Positions 1-8,955 of a stretch of 64,000 bases of DNA are shown here, in pieces. Positions within the stretch are counted from its first letter, which is position 1. Each line of letters starts with the position of its first letter. A program made the translations under genes and the position numbers. The stretch is from positions 117,654 to 181,653 of the forward strand of contig NZ_JACAQA010000006.1 of assembly GCF_013385425.1 (NCBI RefSeq). Reading direction: 5' to 3'. The notes beneath the pieces were generated by a model. That model saw only the letters and a program-made list of their open reading frames with translations. It had not been told where the DNA came from and did no database searches. The stretch is from Pseudomonas gingeri (GTDB lineage Bacteria; Pseudomonadota; Gammaproteobacteria; Pseudomonadales; Pseudomonadaceae).

Positions 1-1
1 C

Positions 2-199
2 CCGGTGATCACCCTGGAAATCTGCATGGGCAGCGCCTTGCGCAGCATAGAAGTGAACTTGACCGACCGCAGCAGCTTCCAATACCCGCTGTTGATCGGC
101 TCCGAAGCCCTCAAGCGCTTCGATGCGCTGGTCGACCCCAGTCTTAAGTACGCTGCCGGCAAACCCGCCTGCAGCCACGACGCACAAACCGCCGAGTAA
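2..199 (+). CDS. Retropepsin-like ATP-dependent zinc protease family protein, 3' end only
   Basis: Only the C-terminal ~65 residues are in the window; the reading frame is open to the left edge, so the start is missing. The segment VNLTDRSSFQYPLLIGSEAL matches the conserved C-terminal region of the DUF785/RimB-type retropepsin-like proteins, often annotated 'ATP-dependent zinc protease'. The family is a single-domain aspartic-protease fold; its catalytic Asp would lie upstream of the window. The gene stops 5 bp before the next gene, which encodes an inactive transglutaminase with seven membrane helices, and this pairing plus the following ATP-grasp gene is the recurrent context of the family. 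Identification rests on the tail plus context, so the catalytic status cannot be judged here. Confidence 0.75.
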   Translation, partial: PVITLEICMGSALRSIEVNLTDRSSFQYPLLIGSEALKRFDALVDPSLKYAAGKPACSHDAQTAE

Positions 200-204
200 T
201 CCGA

Positions 205-1737
205 ATGCGTTCTCTCACCCTCCACCTGAAAATCCTCATCACCGTACTGGTGTTGCTGGGTGCTTCGGTCACGGCCTATCAGATTTTCGTGCTGGGGATT
301 CCCGTCACCGAGGATGCCACGGACGACTTGTGGAACATCGACGCCAAGGTCGAGTTCGTCGCCAGCACCAAGGAACCGGTGAAGATCCAGATGTTCGTGC
401 CGCCCCTGAGCCGCGACTACGTCAGCCTCAACGAGAGCTTCATTTCCAACAACTACGGGGTGAGCGTCAACCGCGCCGACGGCAACCGCAAGGTGACCTG
501 GTCGGCACGCAAGGTCAGTGGCAAGCAGACGCTGTATTACCGCCTGGTGCTGACCAAGCGCTATACCGGCGAGAAACCCAAGGTCAAAGGTCCGACCTTC
601 CGCGACAGCATGGCGATCGAGGGGCCGGAGAAAATCGCCGCGGACGCCTTGCTCGCGCCGATCCGCCAGCACTCGGCGGACGTCGAGACCTTCATCGGCG
701 AAACCATCAAGCGGGTCAACAACCTCGGCGACGACAACGTCAAGCTGCTGCTGGCCGGCGATCCGTCGACCCCGCACAAGGCGCAGATCATCGAACTGCT
801 GCTGTCCATCGCCCATGTGCCGATGGAACGCGCCCACACCCTGCGCCTTGTGGCCGATCAACCGCAGACCCCGGAACTCTGGCTGCGCAGCTTCAACGGC
901 ACGGACTGGCTGTATTTCAACCCGGACACCGGTGAACAGGGCCTGCCGTCCGACCGCCTGCTCTGGTGGACCGGCGCCGACAACCTGATCAGCGTCGAGG
1001 GCGGCAAGAAGGCCGGCGTCACCTTCAGCCTGAACAACAGCGAGATGAACGCGATCCGCCTGGCCAAGCTGACCGACGAGAACTCCGACGCCAACTTCCT
1101 CGAATATTCGCTCTATGGCCTGCCGCTGCAAACCCAGCAGACCTTCATGATCATGGTGATGATCCCCATCGGCGTGCTGGTGATCCTGATCCTGCGCAAC
1201 CTGATCGGCCTGCAGACCCTCGGCACCTTCACCCCGGTGCTGATCGCCCTGGCCTTCCGTGAAACCCAGCTGGGCTTCGGCATCGTGCTGTTCACCATCA
1301 TTACCGCCCTCGGGCTGTCGCTACGCTCCTACCTGGAACACCTGAAGTTGCAGATGCTGCCACGGCTGTCGGTGGTACTGACCTTCGTCGTGGTGCTGAT
1401 CGCCGCCATCAGCCTGTTCAGCCACAAGCTGGGCCTGGAACGTGGCTTGTCGGTGGCACTGTTCCCGATGGTGATCCTGACCATGACCATCGAGCGCCTG
1501 TCCATCACCTGGGAAGAGCGCGGCGCCAATCATGCCCTGAAAGTCGCCATCGGCACGCTGTTCGCGGCCTCCCTGGCGCACCTGATCATGACCGTGCCGG
1601 AGCTGATCTACTTCGTCTTCACCTTCCCGGCGATCCTGCTGATCCTGGTGGGCTTCATGCTGGCAATGGGTCGCTATCGCGGTTACCGCCTGACCGAACT
1701 GCTGCGCTTCAAGGCGTTCCTCAAGGAAAACGCCTGA
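205..1737 (+). CDS. Inactive transglutaminase-like protein fused to seven transmembrane segments
   Basis: 510 residues. An N-terminal signal anchor (about residues 5-30) is followed by a ~230-residue soluble region resembling the inactive transglutaminase (UUCP-type) domain, predicted periplasmic. From about residue 310 there are closely spaced hydrophobic helices, including FMIMVMIPIGVLVILIL and LTFVVVLIAAISLF, ending in a short basic cytoplasmic tail. The ATG follows the stop of the protease gene by 5 bp, and the stop overlaps the next start as TGATG, so translation is probably coupled. Family knowledge: these proteins co-occur with a retropepsin-like protease and a RimK-like ATP-grasp ligase and are linked in pseudomonads to osmotic tolerance; the biochemical role is not settled. 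No catalytic Cys-His-Asp triad is evident. Confidence 0.85.
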   Translation: MRSLTLHLKILITVLVLLGASVTAYQIFVLGIPVTEDATDDLWNIDAKVEFVASTKEPVKIQMFVPPLSRDYVSLNESFISNNYGVSVNRADGNRKVTWSARKVSGKQTLYYRLVLTKRYTGEKPKVKGPTFRDSMAIEGPEKIAADALLAPIRQHSADVETFIGETIKRVNNLGDDNVKLLLAGDPSTPHKAQIIELLLSIAHVPMERAHTLRLVADQPQTPELWLRSFNGTDWLYFNPDTGEQGLPSDRLLWWTGADNLISVEGGKKAGVTFSLNNSEMNAIRLAKLTDENSDANFLEYSLYGLPLQTQQTFMIMVMIPIGVLVILILRNLIGLQTLGTFTPVLIALAFRETQLGFGIVLFTIITALGLSLRSYLEHLKLQMLPRLSVVLTFVVVLIAAISLFSHKLGLERGLSVALFPMVILTMTIERLSITWEERGANHALKVAIGTLFAASLAHLIMTVPELIYFVFTFPAILLILVGFMLAMGRYRGYRLTELLRFKAFLKENA

Positions 1738-2723
1738 TGTTCGGCCTGTGGAAAACCTGGAAAGCCCTGGAGGCCCGGGGCATCATGGGGATCAACCGGC
1801 GCAACGCGGACTATGTGCTCAAGTACAACAAGCGCAGCCTCTACCCCATCGTCGACGACAAGATCATCACCAAGGAGCGGGCCATCGCCGCCGGCATCCA
1901 GGTGCCGGAAATGTACGGGGTGATCTCCACGGAAAAGGAAATCGACCGGCTGGAAGCGATCATCGACGGGCGCCGTGATTTCGTTATCAAGCCGGCCCAG
2001 GGCGCGGGCGGCGACGGCATCCTGGTGATCGCCGACCGTTTCGAGGGCCACTATCGCTCGATCTCCGGACGCCTGATCAGCCACGGGGAAATCGAGCACC
2101 AGATCTCCAGCATCCTGACCGGCCTGTATTCCCTGGGCGGGCACCGCGACCGCGCGCTGATCGAATACCGGGTCACCCCCGACCCGATCTTCAAGAGCAT
2201 CAGCTACGAAGGCGTGCCGGACATCCGCGTCATCGTACTGATGGGCTACCCGGTAATGGCCATGCTGCGCCTGCCGACCCGCCAGTCCCATGGCAAGGCC
2301 AACCTGCACCAGGGCGCCATTGGCGTGGGCGTGGACCTGGCGACCGGGATCACCCTGCGCGGCACCTGGCTGAACAACATCATCCGCAAGCACCCGGACA
2401 CCACCCATCCGGTGGATGGCGTGCAATTGCCCAACTGGGACGCCTTCATGCAACTGGCGGCCGGCTGCCATGAGCTCTGCGGCCTGGGTTATATCGGCGT
2501 GGACATGGTCCTGGACCAGGACAAGGGCCCGCTGATCCTCGAACTCAATGCCCGCCCCGGCCTGAATATCCAGATCGCCAACGACTGCGGGCTGACCCAC
2601 CGGACCCATGCCGTGGAGGCCCACCTGGCGGAACTGGCCGCCGCGGGCATCACCGAGACGCCGGAGGCACGGGTGCGTTTTGTCCAGAAACTGTTCGGCC
2701 ATGTGCCGGCACTCAACGACTGA
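1737..2723 (+). CDS. Alpha-L-glutamate ligase-like protein (RimK-related ATP-grasp)
   Basis: 328 residues, cytoplasmic, no signal peptide. The ATP-grasp fold is visible from a Gly-rich ATP-binding strand FVIKPAQGAGGDGILVI (about residues 81-97) and the metal/ATP-binding segment LILELNARPGLNIQIAN (about 265-281). Proteins of this class ligate a carboxylate to an amino group through an acyl-phosphate; RimK adds glutamates to ribosomal protein S6, but this subfamily is distinct and its acceptor is unknown. The start codon overlaps the stop of the 7TM protein by one base. Its position as third gene after a membrane transglutaminase-like protein and a protease suggests that it makes or attaches a peptide or amino acid that the partners move or trim. 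Confidence 0.85.
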   Translation: MFGLWKTWKALEARGIMGINRRNADYVLKYNKRSLYPIVDDKIITKERAIAAGIQVPEMYGVISTEKEIDRLEAIIDGRRDFVIKPAQGAGGDGILVIADRFEGHYRSISGRLISHGEIEHQISSILTGLYSLGGHRDRALIEYRVTPDPIFKSISYEGVPDIRVIVLMGYPVMAMLRLPTRQSHGKANLHQGAIGVGVDLATGITLRGTWLNNIIRKHPDTTHPVDGVQLPNWDAFMQLAAGCHELCGLGYIGVDMVLDQDKGPLILELNARPGLNIQIANDCGLTHRTHAVEAHLAELAAAGITETPEARVRFVQKLFGHVPALND

Positions 2724-2840
2724 TCCACTGCACAACGACAGATCCTACAAGGCAATCTCCATCCAGCGACATGCCCCTAGGAGCAACGCCTACAGGAGAC
2801 TACAATCGCGCACCGCGCTCCCATGGCTGACCCGCCCCCC

Positions 2841-4184
2841 ATGTTGACCTGCACCGTACATCCGTTGCCCTACCATGCCAATCCCGCCCATTACTTCGCG
2901 GCGATCCGCCATGCGCCCGGCGCCGTCTTGCTCGACAGCGGCCGGCCCGAGGCCGAGCGCGGGCGTTACGACCTGCTCAGCGCCTGGCCGCTGGAGCAAC
3001 TGGCGGTGTTGCCGGACGAGCGTGGCGCGGCGTTCCTGCAACGCCTGCGGGACAACCTGGCGCACCTGGGCGAAGCACAACTTCCGGCGGCGTGCGAACT
3101 GCCGTTTGCCGGCGGCCTGATCGGCTACCTGAGCTACGACTTCGGCCGCCACCTGGAACAGCTGCCCAATCAGGCGCGGGACGACCTGCAACTGCCCGAT
3201 GCGCGTTTCGGCCTGTATGCCTGGGCGCTGATCAGCGATCACCAGCAAGGCAGCAGCCAATTGGTGTTCCATCCCAGCGTCGAAGTCGCCGAGCGCGAAC
3301 GGCTGATCCAGCTGTTCGGCCAGCCGGCCGCCCGGGACAGCAACGAATTCCAGCTCAAGGGCCCGATGACCGCGGACCTCACGGCCGACGCCTACCGCCA
3401 GGCCTTCGAACGTATCCAGCACTATATCCAGGCCGGTGACTGCTATCAGGTCAACTTCGCCCAGCGCTTCCGGGCTGACTGCCAGGGCGATCCGTGGGTC
3501 GCTTATTGCGCCTTGCGCGCCGCCTGCCCGACACCCTTCTCCGGCTTCCAGAGCCTGCCCGACCACGGCGCGGTGCTGAGCCTGTCACCGGAGCGCTTCG
3601 TCAAGGTGAGCCAGGGCCAGGTCGAGACACGCCCGATCAAGGGCACCCGCCCACGCGGCCGCGACGCGGCTGAAGACGCGGCCAACGCCGCCGAACTGCT
3701 GGCCAGCAGCAAGGACCGCGCGGAAAACCTGATGATCGTCGACCTGCTGCGCAACGATCTGGGGCGCACCTGCCGTATCGGTTCGGTACGGGTCCCGGAA
3801 CTGTTCAGCCTGGAGAGTTACCCCAACGTGCACCATCTGGTGAGCAGCGTGACCGGGACCCTGGCCGACGACCGCGACGCCCTCGACCTGATCGCCGGCA
3901 GCTTTCCCGGCGGCTCGATCACCGGCGCGCCGAAGATCCGCGCCATGCAGATCATCGACGAGCTGGAACCGACCCGACGGGCGCTGTATTGCGGTTCGCT
4001 GCTGTACCTGGATGTGCGCGGCGAGATGGACAGCTCCATCGCCATCCGCAGCCTGCTGGTCAAGGATGGCCAGGTCAGTTGCTGGGGCGGCGGCGGCATC
4101 GTCGCCGATTCCGACTGGCAGGCGGAATACCAGGAGTCCATCACCAAGGTGAAGGTCTTGCTCGACACCCTGCAAAGCCTCTGA
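2841..4184 (+). CDS. pabB: Aminodeoxychorismate synthase component I
   Basis: About 447 residues. PabB aminates chorismate to 4-amino-4-deoxychorismate with ammonia from a PabA-type glutaminase, the first step to p-aminobenzoate and folate. The chorismate-binding fold is shown by PIKGTRPRG, the metal/chorismate segment RAENLMIVDLLRNDLGR and the C-terminal signature SFPGGSITGAPKIRAMQIIDELEP. PIKGTRPRG carries the Lys that separates PabB/TrpE-like ADC synthases of this type. An in-frame ATG 18 bp upstream (2823) is possible, but neither start has a clear Shine-Dalgarno; I prefer 2841 because homologues I know begin near MLTC. The gene is monocistronic, upstream of cysH, as in P. aeruginosa. Confidence 0.93.
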   Translation: MLTCTVHPLPYHANPAHYFAAIRHAPGAVLLDSGRPEAERGRYDLLSAWPLEQLAVLPDERGAAFLQRLRDNLAHLGEAQLPAACELPFAGGLIGYLSYDFGRHLEQLPNQARDDLQLPDARFGLYAWALISDHQQGSSQLVFHPSVEVAERERLIQLFGQPAARDSNEFQLKGPMTADLTADAYRQAFERIQHYIQAGDCYQVNFAQRFRADCQGDPWVAYCALRAACPTPFSGFQSLPDHGAVLSLSPERFVKVSQGQVETRPIKGTRPRGRDAAEDAANAAELLASSKDRAENLMIVDLLRNDLGRTCRIGSVRVPELFSLESYPNVHHLVSSVTGTLADDRDALDLIAGSFPGGSITGAPKIRAMQIIDELEPTRRALYCGSLLYLDVRGEMDSSIAIRSLLVKDGQVSCWGGGGIVADSDWQAEYQESITKVKVLLDTLQSL

Positions 4185-4292
4185 AGCCTGTGCCCGCAAG
4201 GGATCGTGCTTGAGCATGGGGCCGGCGCCGAAGGATTTTGTTACTATTCACCTATTCGAGCGCAAAGCGCCACTGACTGTAGGAACCGCCTG

Positions 4293-5027
4293 ATGAGCCA
4301 ACCGTTCGACGTCGCAGAACTCGCCGCGACATACGCTAACAAGTCCGCCCAGGACATTCTCAAGCTGGCCTTTTCCCAGTTTGGCGATGACCTGTGGATA
4401 TCTTTCAGCGGCGCGGAAGACGTGGTGCTGGTGGACATGGCCTGGAAACTGAACAAGAACGTCAAGGTCTTCAGCCTCGACACCGGTCGCCTGCACCCGG
4501 AGACCTACCGCTTTATCGATCAGGTGCGCGAGCACTACAAGATCGATATCGAGCTGATCTCCCCGGATCACAATGAGCTCGAGCCGTTCGTCAAGGCCAA
4601 GGGCCTGTTCAGCTTCTACAAGGACAACCACGGCGAATGCTGCGGTATCCGCAAGATCGCGCCGCTGCGCCGCAAGTTGTCCGGGGTCAGCGCCTGGGCC
4701 ACCGGCCAGCGTCGCGACCAGAGCCCGGGCACCCGCAGCCAGGTGGCGGCACTGGAAATCGACAGCGCCTTCTCCACCCCGGAACGCACCCTGTACAAGT
4801 TCAACCCGTTGGCACAGATGAGCAGCGAAGAGATCTGGGGTTATATCCGCATGCTCGAACTGCCCTACAACAGCCTGCATGAGCGCGGCTTTATCAGCAT
4901 CGGCTGCGAGCCCTGCACCCGTCCGGTGCTGCCGAACCAGCACGAACGCGAAGGCCGCTGGTGGTGGGAGGAAGCCACGCAGAAGGAATGCGGCCTGCAC
5001 TCGGGCAATCTGATCGCCAAGATCTGA
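4293..5027 (+). CDS. cysH: Assimilatory adenylyl-sulfate (APS) reductase, iron-sulfur type
   Basis: 244 residues from ATG 4293; the frame extends upstream to a TTG, but [10 protein letters not shown] is the family-like start. The enzyme reduces activated sulfate to sulfite in cysteine biosynthesis. The P-loop-like [13 protein letters not shown] is at about 38-49. Cysteine pairs C116-C117 and C205-xx-C208 form the [4Fe-4S] ligand set that distinguishes APS reductases (as in P. aeruginosa) from PAPS reductases. The catalytic Cys is C233 in KECGLH near the C-terminus. The gene is followed by a REPIN and a terminator shared with convergent cysB, the LysR regulator of the sulfur regulon, so CysB control is likely though I cannot define a CysB box. 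Confidence 0.95.
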   Translation: MSQPFDVAELAATYANKSAQDILKLAFSQFGDDLWISFSGAEDVVLVDMAWKLNKNVKVFSLDTGRLHPETYRFIDQVREHYKIDIELISPDHNELEPFVKAKGLFSFYKDNHGECCGIRKIAPLRRKLSGVSAWATGQRRDQSPGTRSQVAALEIDSAFSTPERTLYKFNPLAQMSSEEIWGYIRMLELPYNSLHERGFISIGCEPCTRPVLPNQHEREGRWWWEEATQKECGLHSGNLIAKI

Positions 5028-5049
5028 GGAGTCCTGAACAGCGCAAAAC

Positions 5050-5140
5050 CTGTGGGAGCGGAGCTTGCCCGCGAATAGGCCCTTGAGGCCGCCAAAAGCT
5101 TCGCGGCGGTACGGCGATCCGACAAGCTCCGCTCCCACAG
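5050..5140. repeat. REPIN (inverted pair of REP sequences)
   Basis: An 18-bp perfect inverted repeat: left arm 5050-5067 (CTGTGGGAGCGGAGCTTG), right arm 5123-5140, enclosing ~55 bp with GCCCGCGAATAGG and GCGGCGGTACGG halves. This is the typical head-to-head REP doublet of Pseudomonas. It sits between cysH and the cysH/cysB terminator. Confidence 0.85.
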
Positions 5141-5173
5141 TTTATGTGCCTCAAGCGCCTGACAGCGGGCACA

Positions 5174-5203
5174 AAAAAGCCCCGAACCAGTCGGGGCTTT
5201 TTC
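5174..5203. terminator. Bidirectional rho-independent terminator between cysH and cysB
   Basis: Stem AAAAAGCCCCGA / TCGGGGCTTTTT with a five-base loop (ACCAG at 5186-5190). It has a T run on either strand, so it can end both cysH (+) and cysB (-). Confidence 0.9.
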
Positions 5204-5216
5204 ATGTTCGGGCGAC

Positions 5217-6200
<984 letters not shown>

Positions 6201-6214
6201 TCAAAGCAGGTAAA

Positions 6215-6233
6215 CGCCGCAGTAACAGCGGCG
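6215..6233 (-). other. Hairpin in the cysB leader
   Basis: CGCCGC-N7-GCGGCG stem-loop 24-42 bp upstream of the cysB ATG, next to an AT-rich stretch (6234-6290) that probably holds the promoter. No T run follows, so it is not a terminator; it could affect mRNA stability or be part of a CysB autoregulatory site. Confidence 0.35.
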
Positions 6234-6302
6234 ATATATAACTATATGAATGGTTTGAAGAATAAATCTAGAACTTTTTTATCAAAACCCTGACTTTCCG
6301 AC

Positions 6303-6803
6303 TCAGACATCGCCATAGCGACGGCGTTGCAACAGCGGTACCAGGTAAACCGGCACCTGGGCCAACTGCAGGACCCGCGCGGCGGTGCGCCCCAAATGCG
6401 CCTCGCTACCAGTACCATGGCTATGGCTGCCGACGATCAACAGGTCCACCGAGAGAGCCCGGGCCTGTTCGAGAATGACCTGCGAAGGATCGCCCTGGAG
6501 CACCTTGATCGACTGGATCATGCTCAGGTCCTGCAGCCCGTCGGCACACTCCTCGCGAAAGCTGTCGAGCACCCGCTGCTCAATGGTCGCCATCACGGTG
6601 TTAAGACCCTGGCTGTGAAATTCGTTCAATGCCTGCTCGTCCAGGTAGCTCTGCAACACCGACTCGGCGAACAACCCCATCGGCTCGACGGCGTGCACCA
6701 CATACAAATCGGCCTTGAACGTCCGCGCCAACTCGAGGGCATGCTGCATGACATAAGGCGCATACAGACCGAGGTCGGTGGCGTACAACATCGAACGGAT
6801 CAT
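6303..6803 (-). CDS. Universal stress protein UspA family
   Basis: 166 residues from ATG 6803, preceded by GAGGAGG; a longer open frame upstream has no support. It begins MIRSMLYATDLG and ends with the ATP-binding signature GSHSHGTGSEAHLGRTAARVL (G-2x-G-9x-G-S/T type), so it is probably an ATP-binding UspA. Single-domain soluble protein. It lies between cysB and the ketopantoate-reductase-like gene on the same strand, but a REPIN separates it from the latter, so it is probably transcribed alone. Specific stress or partner is not evident from sequence. Confidence 0.9.
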   Translation of the reverse strand: MIRSMLYATDLGLYAPYVMQHALELARTFKADLYVVHAVEPMGLFAESVLQSYLDEQALNEFHSQGLNTVMATIEQRVLDSFREECADGLQDLSMIQSIKVLQGDPSQVILEQARALSVDLLIVGSHSHGTGSEAHLGRTAARVLQLAQVPVYLVPLLQRRRYGDV

Positions 6804-6935
6804 GGGGCCTCCTCGACTGCCAGAATGGCGGAGTTCAGTTGAGCTTAGCAGCGCCCCGCAGACCTCGGAGCACGGCTGGTCGGGCCGGCCCCGCTGCTCA
6901 TCCTTGAAGAAACCCGATCTTGAAAACACCTGAAA

Positions 6936-7025
6936 CCTGTAGGAACGTGGCTTGCCCGCGAAGAGGGCCGCATGATCGACGCAAGGCTCAAGGGCCTCTT
7001 CGCGGGCAAGCCCGACTCCTACAGG
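6936..7025. repeat. REPIN, GCTTGCCCGCGAAGAGG type
   Basis: Left arm 6936-6966 begins CCTGTAGGAACGTGG; right arm 6995-7025 is its inverted copy with a few mismatches, both containing GCTTGCCCGCGAAGAGG. It lies between uspA and the panE-like gene, just after the stop of the latter. Confidence 0.85.
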
Positions 7026-7032
7026 AGCGCAT

Positions 7033-7998
7033 TCAATCCTGGCGATTGTTCGCGTCGATAAAGGCCAGGGCCTGGTACAGGGCTCGGATCTTCGGCAACT
7101 CGCAACCGGCGGCACTTGCCGCGGCCAGCGGACGCCCATAGACGGCGTCCAATTCAAGCGCCCGCTTATGGACAAAGTCGTGGTACATGCTCGGCCAGTA
7201 GTCCGGCATCTTCTCCGTCACCTTGAACAGGTGCTCGGCATAACCGACCGGCAGCTCATGACCGCAGGCCTGGGCACCCCGGACCACCTCGGCCATCAGC
7301 GCCTGGACCAGTTCGCGGCTGCTGTCATCGCTCATCAACGGCGTGGTGCTGGCCCGCAACAACACCGACAGACCGTTGTAAGGCACGTTCCACACCAGCT
7401 TCTGCCAGCGCGCCTGCTGCAGGTTGGCCATGGCCTGGGACTCGATGCCCGCCGCGTGGAACAGACCGGCCCCCTCTTCGACCAGAGCCTGGCGAGCCGT
7501 CGCATCATCGAGCAACGGACCACTGTGATAACCGATGTTCACCGCGCCGAGGGCCTGGTGCACGATGGTCCCGGGGCCGGCACGGTGCACGCAGATAAAG
7601 CACAGCCCGCCCAACAGATGCAGGGACTCGGGCAACAGCGCACGCAGTTCATCCTCCACATCGAGGCCGTTCTGCAGTACCAGCACCTTCGCCCCCGGTG
7701 CCGCGGCCTGGGCAATCAGCGGCGCGAGACTGGCGTTGCTGGTGGTCTTGGCGCCCACCAGCAACCAGTCGCAGGGCGGCATGTCGGCGGCCTGGGCATA
7801 GGCCTGCACATTCTGCAAATGCAGGGCACCGTGCACCGCACTGTCGATCCGCAAGCCGTCCCCAGCCACCGCCGAAAACTCGCTACGCAACAGAAAATGC
7901 ACGTCAAAGCCGACCCGCGCCAGCATCACACCGTAATACCCACCGATCGCACCGGTGCCGATAATGCCGATACGCGGCCTGCTCGCTGAACCTGTCAT
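7033..7998 (-). CDS. 2-dehydropantoate 2-reductase-like protein (ApbA/PanE family)
   Basis: 321 residues from ATG 7998 with Shine-Dalgarno AGAGGAG. An N-terminal Rossmann NADPH-binding motif (IGIIGTGAIGGYYG, residues ~10-23) is followed by the PanE C-terminal helical domain with the conserved catalytic-Lys region ARWQKLVWNVPYN. PanE reduces ketopantoate to pantoate for coenzyme A synthesis. Pseudomonads carry several family members, so this one may act on another 2-keto acid; hence no symbol. The start overlaps the stop of the thioredoxin-like gene by four bases (ATGA), so the two are a translationally coupled pair. Confidence 0.88.
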   Translation of the reverse strand: MTGSASRPRIGIIGTGAIGGYYGVMLARVGFDVHFLLRSEFSAVAGDGLRIDSAVHGALHLQNVQAYAQAADMPPCDWLLVGAKTTSNASLAPLIAQAAAPGAKVLVLQNGLDVEDELRALLPESLHLLGGLCFICVHRAGPGTIVHQALGAVNIGYHSGPLLDDATARQALVEEGAGLFHAAGIESQAMANLQQARWQKLVWNVPYNGLSVLLRASTTPLMSDDSSRELVQALMAEVVRGAQACGHELPVGYAEHLFKVTEKMPDYWPSMYHDFVHKRALELDAVYGRPLAAASAAGCELPKIRALYQALAFIDANNRQD

Positions 7999-8381
7999 GG
8001 CAACTCCTCTGGTACAAGACTCAAGGCCTGCCGAACCCCGTCGGCAAGCTCGTTCACGGCCAGGCGTGACTGCACAGCTCCATGAAAACCACCGTCCTTG
8101 ACCACAAACAGCGCCGGCAGATGAAACACCCCGTAACGCTGCACCGCCCCGCCGTTGTCGCCCGCATCGATCCAGCACAAGCGCTCGACCGGCAAGGCCA
8201 GGGTCGGCAATACCTCCCGGGCGAAACGGCAGGAGGCACAGCCGACACTGGTGAATATCAGTAATGAAACACCTGGCAAGTCCAATAGATTCCGGTCGAT
8301 ATCAAAATCCGTCAACTCCAGGCTCTTCACTATACTGTTGGAAAGTTTTTCCACTGACCGACGCAGGGAGTCGTTGTTCAT
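7995..8381 (-). CDS. Thioredoxin-family protein
   Basis: 128 residues. The centre reads LLIFTSVGCASCRFAREVLP, a thioredoxin fold with a C-A-S-C active site (about residues 48-51), and a cis-Pro segment FHLPALFVVKDGG follows. No signal peptide, so cytoplasmic. The C-A-S-C dipeptide differs from the C-G-P-C of classical thioredoxin, which suggests a specialised thiol/disulfide role. It forms a coupled pair with the downstream PanE-like reductase. Its start codon overlaps that of the divergent PilZ-like gene within a CATG palindrome; the Shine-Dalgarno AGGAAG lies inside the PilZ-like coding sequence. Confidence 0.85.
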   Translation of the reverse strand: MNNDSLRRSVEKLSNSIVKSLELTDFDIDRNLLDLPGVSLLIFTSVGCASCRFAREVLPTLALPVERLCWIDAGDNGGAVQRYGVFHLPALFVVKDGGFHGAVQSRLAVNELADGVRQALSLVPEELP

Positions 8382-8826
8382 GGTGCGCTTTCTTCCTCAT
8401 CCCGATGACGTTCCCGTCACATTGACCCTGTTTGAGCACTCCTGCATTTCTCTTCACCAACTCGACCGCATCAGCCTGGGCGGTGTCTCCTGCTATTCAC
8501 CGCGTGGCTGGCGCAAAGGCTCGGCGTTGCAAATGTGTATTCCCAGCCTCGGTGCCAGCGCCTGTTATCCGGGCTACGTGGCCTGGTGCCTGAAACGCAA
8601 GCACGGCTACCGGGTGGGCATTGCCTTTGTCGACGAACAAACCCTGTTCGGCGCGCGCATGGGCGAGCAGGTCTGCCAGATCGAACGCTACCAGCGAACC
8701 CGCCAGCAACAAAGCAAAGATCGGCAAAACATCGAAGTCATCGCCCAGGAATGGGTTCGCGAACACGCCAGCGACTTCTCCCAAGCCAGCCTGGAGCGCC
8801 CTTATGTGCGAGCTTTACTCGATTAA
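8380..8826 (+). CDS. PilZ-domain-like protein
   Basis: 148 residues from ATG 8380; GGGAG lies upstream inside the opposing gene. The segment DRISLGGVSCYSP (about residues 27-39) resembles the D/N-x-S-x-x-G half of the PilZ c-di-GMP binding motif and is followed by beta strands with SALQMCIPSL and KRKHGYRVGIAFVD. I do not see the RxxxR half clearly, so c-di-GMP binding is uncertain. The C-terminus (ERYQRTRQQQSKDRQ onward) is a basic helical tail. Divergent from the thioredoxin-like gene with overlapping start codons. The PilZ assignment is tentative. Confidence 0.7.
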   Translation: MVRFLPHPDDVPVTLTLFEHSCISLHQLDRISLGGVSCYSPRGWRKGSALQMCIPSLGASACYPGYVAWCLKRKHGYRVGIAFVDEQTLFGARMGEQVCQIERYQRTRQQQSKDRQNIEVIAQEWVREHASDFSQASLERPYVRALLD

Positions 8827-8955
8827 ACCGGCCAGGCCATTGCCCGCCCCCCGCCTAACGCGCTAAGGTTCGGCTCCCCGACGCGCTTAAATCTGCTGCG
8901 CTCCGCCGCGCGGGGATCGCTGGCGGCCGGCATCCGTGACCTGACGAGTAACACG

